Positions 6,727-8,827 of a DNA stretch of 8,827 nt are shown here, piece by piece. Position numbers and translations under genes: made by a program. Position 1 is the stretch's first letter. Each line of letters starts with the position of its first letter. This DNA is from Clostridia bacterium. GTDB taxonomy: Bacteria > Bacillota_A > Clostridia > Christensenellales > CAG-138. The notes under the pieces are model-generated. The model saw only the letters and a program-made list of their open reading frames with translations. It did no database searches and had not been told where the DNA came from. Location: positions 1 to 8,827 of the forward strand of contig JAFZJT010000272.1 in the NCBI GenBank assembly GCA_017553815.1. The letters run 5' to 3'.

Positions 6727-6762
6727 GCGACCCATAAAGCGGTCGCTTTTTCGTGTTTTTTT
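6727..6762 (+). terminator. Intrinsic terminator after the VanZ-like gene
   Basis: GCGACC (6727-6732) pairs with GGTCGC (6741-6746) across an eight-base loop and is followed by TTTTT, then a second run of seven T at 6756-6762. It separates the VanZ operon from the promoter that begins four bases further on. Confidence 0.8.
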
Positions 6763-6765
6763 ATC

Positions 6766-6794
6766 TTGACAAATCACAATTTTCGCGATACAGT
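6766..6794 (+). promoter_or_regulatory. Promoter of the membrane protein-STAND ATPase unit
   Basis: A perfect TTGACA (6766-6771) is followed after 17 bases by TACAGT (6789-6794), a 4/6 match to the -10 consensus. Transcription would begin near 6801, leaving about 60 bases of leader. The -10 box lies within a dyad (6790-6814), so the promoter looks controllable by a repressor. Confidence 0.72.
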
Positions 6795-6814
6795 ATATTT
6801 GATAAATACACTGT
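6790..6814. promoter_or_regulatory. 25-bp dyad, likely operator
   Basis: Arms ACAGTATATTT and AAATACACTGT are inverted repeats of 11 bp with one mismatch (A opposite C at the sixth position), separated by GAT. The dyad runs from the -10 box across the predicted start point, the usual position of a repressor operator. I cannot assign the regulator family, and no regulator gene is visible nearby in this window. Confidence 0.55.
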
Positions 6815-6815
6815 G

Positions 6816-6840
6816 GCAGCTTTGCGCAGATGCTGCTTTT
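6816..6840 (+). promoter_or_regulatory. Small leader hairpin with U-tract
   Basis: GCAGC (6816-6820) can pair with GCTGC (6832-6836) around an 11-base loop, followed directly by TTTT, in the leader 20 bases before ATG 6861. The stem is short; an attenuator is possible but weakly supported. Confidence 0.25.
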
Positions 6841-6860
6841 ACACATAAGGAGGATCGATA

Positions 6861-7256
6861 ATGAAGAAACAGAAGAATAATAAAAACCTGCTTCGCTGGA
6901 TACTGCTCGGCGCAGCGACCGTAAGCGTCATCATCGGCTTTATAATTTGCCTGAAAAAGCAGTATAAGCCGTCGGAACTTATCCCGAGCATCACGGGCTT
7001 TTTCACCCTTGCCGCAACGCTGATCCTTGACGGAAAGGCTGCAAAGAAGGACGGCATGGCAAGGCATGATAATACGGCCAAAGATATTGAGGCGATGGAA
7101 AGCGTTATCGTGGGATCGGGAAATCGAGACGCTGGGCGTGGAAAGCGCGGCGGCTCTGAAAAAAACACGGGATTGGACAAGTATTCCGGCAAAAACTCCG
7201 CAACGAACATAAAATCAGGAGGAACTGTGATCGTAGGCGATGATAACGAATTCTGA
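6861..7256 (+). CDS. Small membrane protein with two TM segments and glycine/asparagine tail motifs
   Basis: 131 residues. A Lys/Asn-rich N-terminus is followed by membrane segments at about 10-31 and 40-56, joined by a short loop (KKQYKPSE). The charged stretch DGKAAKKDGMARH after the second segment suggests that both ends face the cytoplasm. The tail of about 75 residues is hydrophilic, Gly/Ser/Asn-rich and probably disordered, apart from two similar motifs: SVIVGSGN (81-88) and TVIVGDDNEF (122-131), the latter forming the C-terminus. AAGGAGG lies seven bases before the ATG. The gene stops 10 bases before the STAND ATPase gene, so the two are almost certainly co-transcribed. I know no named family. 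Plausible roles are a membrane anchor or a membrane-perturbing effector for the ATPase; this is inference from context. Confidence 0.8.
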   Translation: MKKQKNNKNLLRWILLGAATVSVIIGFIICLKKQYKPSELIPSITGFFTLAATLILDGKAAKKDGMARHDNTAKDIEAMESVIVGSGNRDAGRGKRGGSEKNTGLDKYSGKNSATNIKSGGTVIVGDDNEF

Positions 7257-7266
7257 GAGGTGCTGA

Positions 7267-8827
7267 ATGGGTCTTTTCGGTAAAAACGATAAAGGGCAGA
7301 AACCCATCGAAATACAGATGAAGGACGTTTTTGCAAACGGTGATATTATTGGCGGCATCAATAATCGTATTGAAAAGCACATCACCTACCAAAAGCCGAC
7401 CGTTGTGCTCCCGCAGCCGCCACCGCCGGTGGATGAATACTGCGGGCGTGAAGCCGATGCTTTTAAGGTTGTTGAGCTGCTCGATAATTCCCATGCCGTG
7501 CTTGTGCACACCTGGGGAGGCATAGGCAAAACCGAATTCGCGCTGAAGCTCGCCCAAGATAGATTCTTTGGAAAAGCCGTGTTTTTCGATTGCTCGAATT
7601 CGGTTGACACCGCGCTTGCGAACTGCACCTCCGGCACGACCGATTATAATCAGCAGGTCGCCTGCGCGGTGAATGAGCTGCGCGAAAAAGAGGATTGGCT
7701 CGCTGTGTTCGACAATATTCAGAGCGCGGGAGATGCCGCAAAGGTGCTTGAGCGTTTCAATTCCTCCGGCATAATGCTCCTTATGACCGCAAGGCAGAAC
7801 TTCAACACCAGCGGGTGCGGAAAATACGAGCTGCCGACCGTTGAAGACGGCGCGGAGCTGTTTCGCCGCTACCATATCGATGAGGAGAACGGCGAAAGGT
7901 GCGCGTATTCCGAGGAGGAGCTTAGCTGCGTAAATGAAATAGTCAGGCTTGCGGGCGGGCATACGCTCACTTTGGAGCTGCTTGCCAAAACCTGCCGCGC
8001 TTCCGGCCGAAGCGTTTTCGATATCCTTAAAGCTATGAAGGAGAAGGGCTTTTCCCTTGAGGGCATAGCTGCAAAAGTTACAAGAAAGAATGCTGATGAG
8101 GCGCATAGATTCATAGAGCATCTTGAAAAGCTCTACGATATCGCGGGCGTGGTTGAAAACCATTCTGAGCTTAGTCCGCTTATGAAAAAGCTCTGCGCGC
8201 TCGATGTTTCGGATACTCCCTCCGCCGAGCTTGTGCGCTGGTGCGTGATAGAGGATAACGACTCGCTGAACGAGCTCGCCCGCCTCGGCTGGCTGAGGGA
8301 GAAGGCGCTTCGCTATACCATGCACAACGTGGTCTCCGAGGTGCTGAAGCAAAAGATCGAGCCGAGCTATTCCGATATAGAGGATACCGCGGAGGCGATA
8401 AATAACGAATTGGATTCGGTATGGAATGACGTTGAGCGCCGCTATACGCCCCAGCCGGTTCAGCTTCAGGCAAAGGCGCTGCTCCGCTCATTAAAAGAGG
8501 ACCAACCGCTGCTTGGAGACATAGCAAATAATGCCGGCTTGATCGAGAGAGCGCAGGGACGATATGCAGAGGCGTTGGAGTACTATAAAACGGATTTGGC
8601 TATAACTGAAAAGGTGCTTGGCAAGGAGCATCCGTCTACTGCAACAACGTACAACAATATCGCCGTATTGTATCAGGCTATGGGCGAAAATGAGCAGGCT
8701 CTGGGGTATTGTAAAAAGGCGCTTGCGATATTTGAAAAGGTGCTTGGCAAGGAGCATCCCGATACTGCGGGACCGTACAACAATATCGCCGGATTGTATC
8801 AGGCTATGGGCGAATATACGTTGGCGC
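7267..8827 (+). CDS. STAND (NB-ARC/NLR-like) P-loop ATPase with TPR repeats, 3' end outside window
   Basis: The frame is open for 520 codons to the window end. Residues 1-55 hold MKDVFANGDIIGGINNRIEKH and a Pro-rich linker. The ATPase begins with YCGREADAFKVVELL (58-72), then Walker A GGIGKTE (84-90), Walker B WLAVFDN (144-150), and a sensor-like MLLMTARQNF (170-179). GGHTLTLELL (230-239) stands where GLPLAL is usual, so the GxP proline is missing. A winged-helix region ends in YTMHNVVSEVL (350-360), an MHD-like motif. From about 415 come tetratricopeptide repeats of the 42-residue kinesin-light-chain type. STAND proteins are held inactive with ADP and oligomerise when a ligand binds their repeats; bacterial relatives act in antiphage immunity and signalling. 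No catalytic effector domain is fused in the visible part, so the co-transcribed membrane protein is the obvious partner. AGAGG lies six bases before ATG 7267. Confidence 0.88.
   Translation, partial: MGLFGKNDKGQKPIEIQMKDVFANGDIIGGINNRIEKHITYQKPTVVLPQPPPPVDEYCGREADAFKVVELLDNSHAVLVHTWGGIGKTEFALKLAQDRFFGKAVFFDCSNSVDTALANCTSGTTDYNQQVACAVNELREKEDWLAVFDNIQSAGDAAKVLERFNSSGIMLLMTARQNFNTSGCGKYELPTVEDGAELFRRYHIDEENGERCAYSEEELSCVNEIVRLAGGHTLTLELLAKTCRASGRSVFDILKAMKEKGFSLEGIAAKVTRKNADEAHRFIEHLEKLYDIAGVVENHSELSPLMKKLCALDVSDTPSAELVRWCVIEDNDSLNELARLGWLREKALRYTMHNVVSEVLKQKIEPSYSDIEDTAEAINNELDSVWNDVERRYTPQPVQLQAKALLRSLKEDQPLLGDIANNAGLIERAQGRYAEALEYYKTDLAITEKVLGKEHPSTATTYNNIAVLYQAMGENEQALGYCKKALAIFEKVLGKEHPDTAGPYNNIAGLYQAMGEYTLA
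8608..8827 (+). repeat. Near-identical 126-bp tandem units encoding TPRs
   Basis: Two units begin at 8608 and 8734, exactly 126 bases (42 codons) apart; the second is cut by the window end. The first 26 bases are identical, and the stretches encoding YNNIA and LYQAMGE are also almost identical at the DNA level. Each codes for KVLGKEHP, then YNNIA, then LYQAMGE. The preceding unit (about 8515-8607) is clearly diverged. More units probably follow outside the window. Confidence 0.85.

Noticed and set aside
7115..7215. Possible frameshift in the membrane protein tail near a run of seven A (7159-7165)
   Set aside because: The tail is low-complexity, but the frame returns to a second VIVG-type motif and stops just before the next ribosome site, so the annotated frame is coherent without a shift.
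7105..8352. Long open frame on the minus strand (415 codons) opposite the STAND ATPase gene
   Set aside because: It is a by-product of codon bias in the plus-strand gene: no plausible family motifs, no good ribosome site, and it runs across two well-supported plus-strand genes and their junction.
1..8827. CRISPR array, tRNA, rRNA, integrase or transposase
   Set aside because: No regularly spaced repeats, cloverleaf-like sequences or mobility-protein motifs were found on either strand by reading.

Overview
The window looks like chromosome from a low-to-mid GC, probably spore-forming member of the Clostridia. This is inference, not a placement. It rests on a CotJC-type manganese catalase, strong AGGAGG-type ribosome sites with TTG starts, sigma-A-like promoters and a VanZ-family protein. 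Most of the sequence is moderately GC-rich; two 60-base lines counted by eye (2041 and 7861) are 57% GC. Positions of about 3005-4590 are clearly AT-rich; lines 3421 and 4321 are 35% and 37%.

Layout. 1-396 (+) is the C-terminal part of a manganese catalase. It converges on a minus-strand pair: a QueG-related double [4Fe-4S] protein (461-1354) and glutamyl-tRNA synthetase gltX (1446-2912), with a hairpin terminator between them and a good promoter upstream of gltX. The AT-rich insert (about 3005-4590) then carries its own promoter, a 53-residue ORF (3216-3377), a 380-residue protein with a C-terminal TIR-like nucleotide-binding domain (3407-4549), and an 11-bp hairpin at its end. Next come an unrecognised minus-strand gene (4608-5219) and, divergent from it, a nucleoside phosphorylase-family gene (5391-6173) overlapping a VanZ-like membrane protein gene (6166-6699), which ends in a terminator.

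The last 2 kb is a second accessory-looking unit. A consensus-like promoter is overlapped by a 25-bp dyad. It is followed by a two-TM small protein (6861-7256) and, 10 bases later, a STAND/NB-ARC-type P-loop ATPase with C-terminal tetratricopeptide repeats (7267 to beyond the window end). Both proteins carry short glycine/asparagine motifs of related form (VIVGSGN, VIVGDDN; NGDIIGGINN), which suggests they act together.

Taken together, housekeeping genes are interleaved with two compact immunity-like loci. One is a TIR-like protein with a helical N-terminal part and a tiny upstream partner. The other is a membrane protein plus an NLR-like ATPase under apparent repression. Neither has a recognisable nucleotide cyclase, integrase or restriction enzyme beside it in this window. 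Their defence role is inferred from family membership only.
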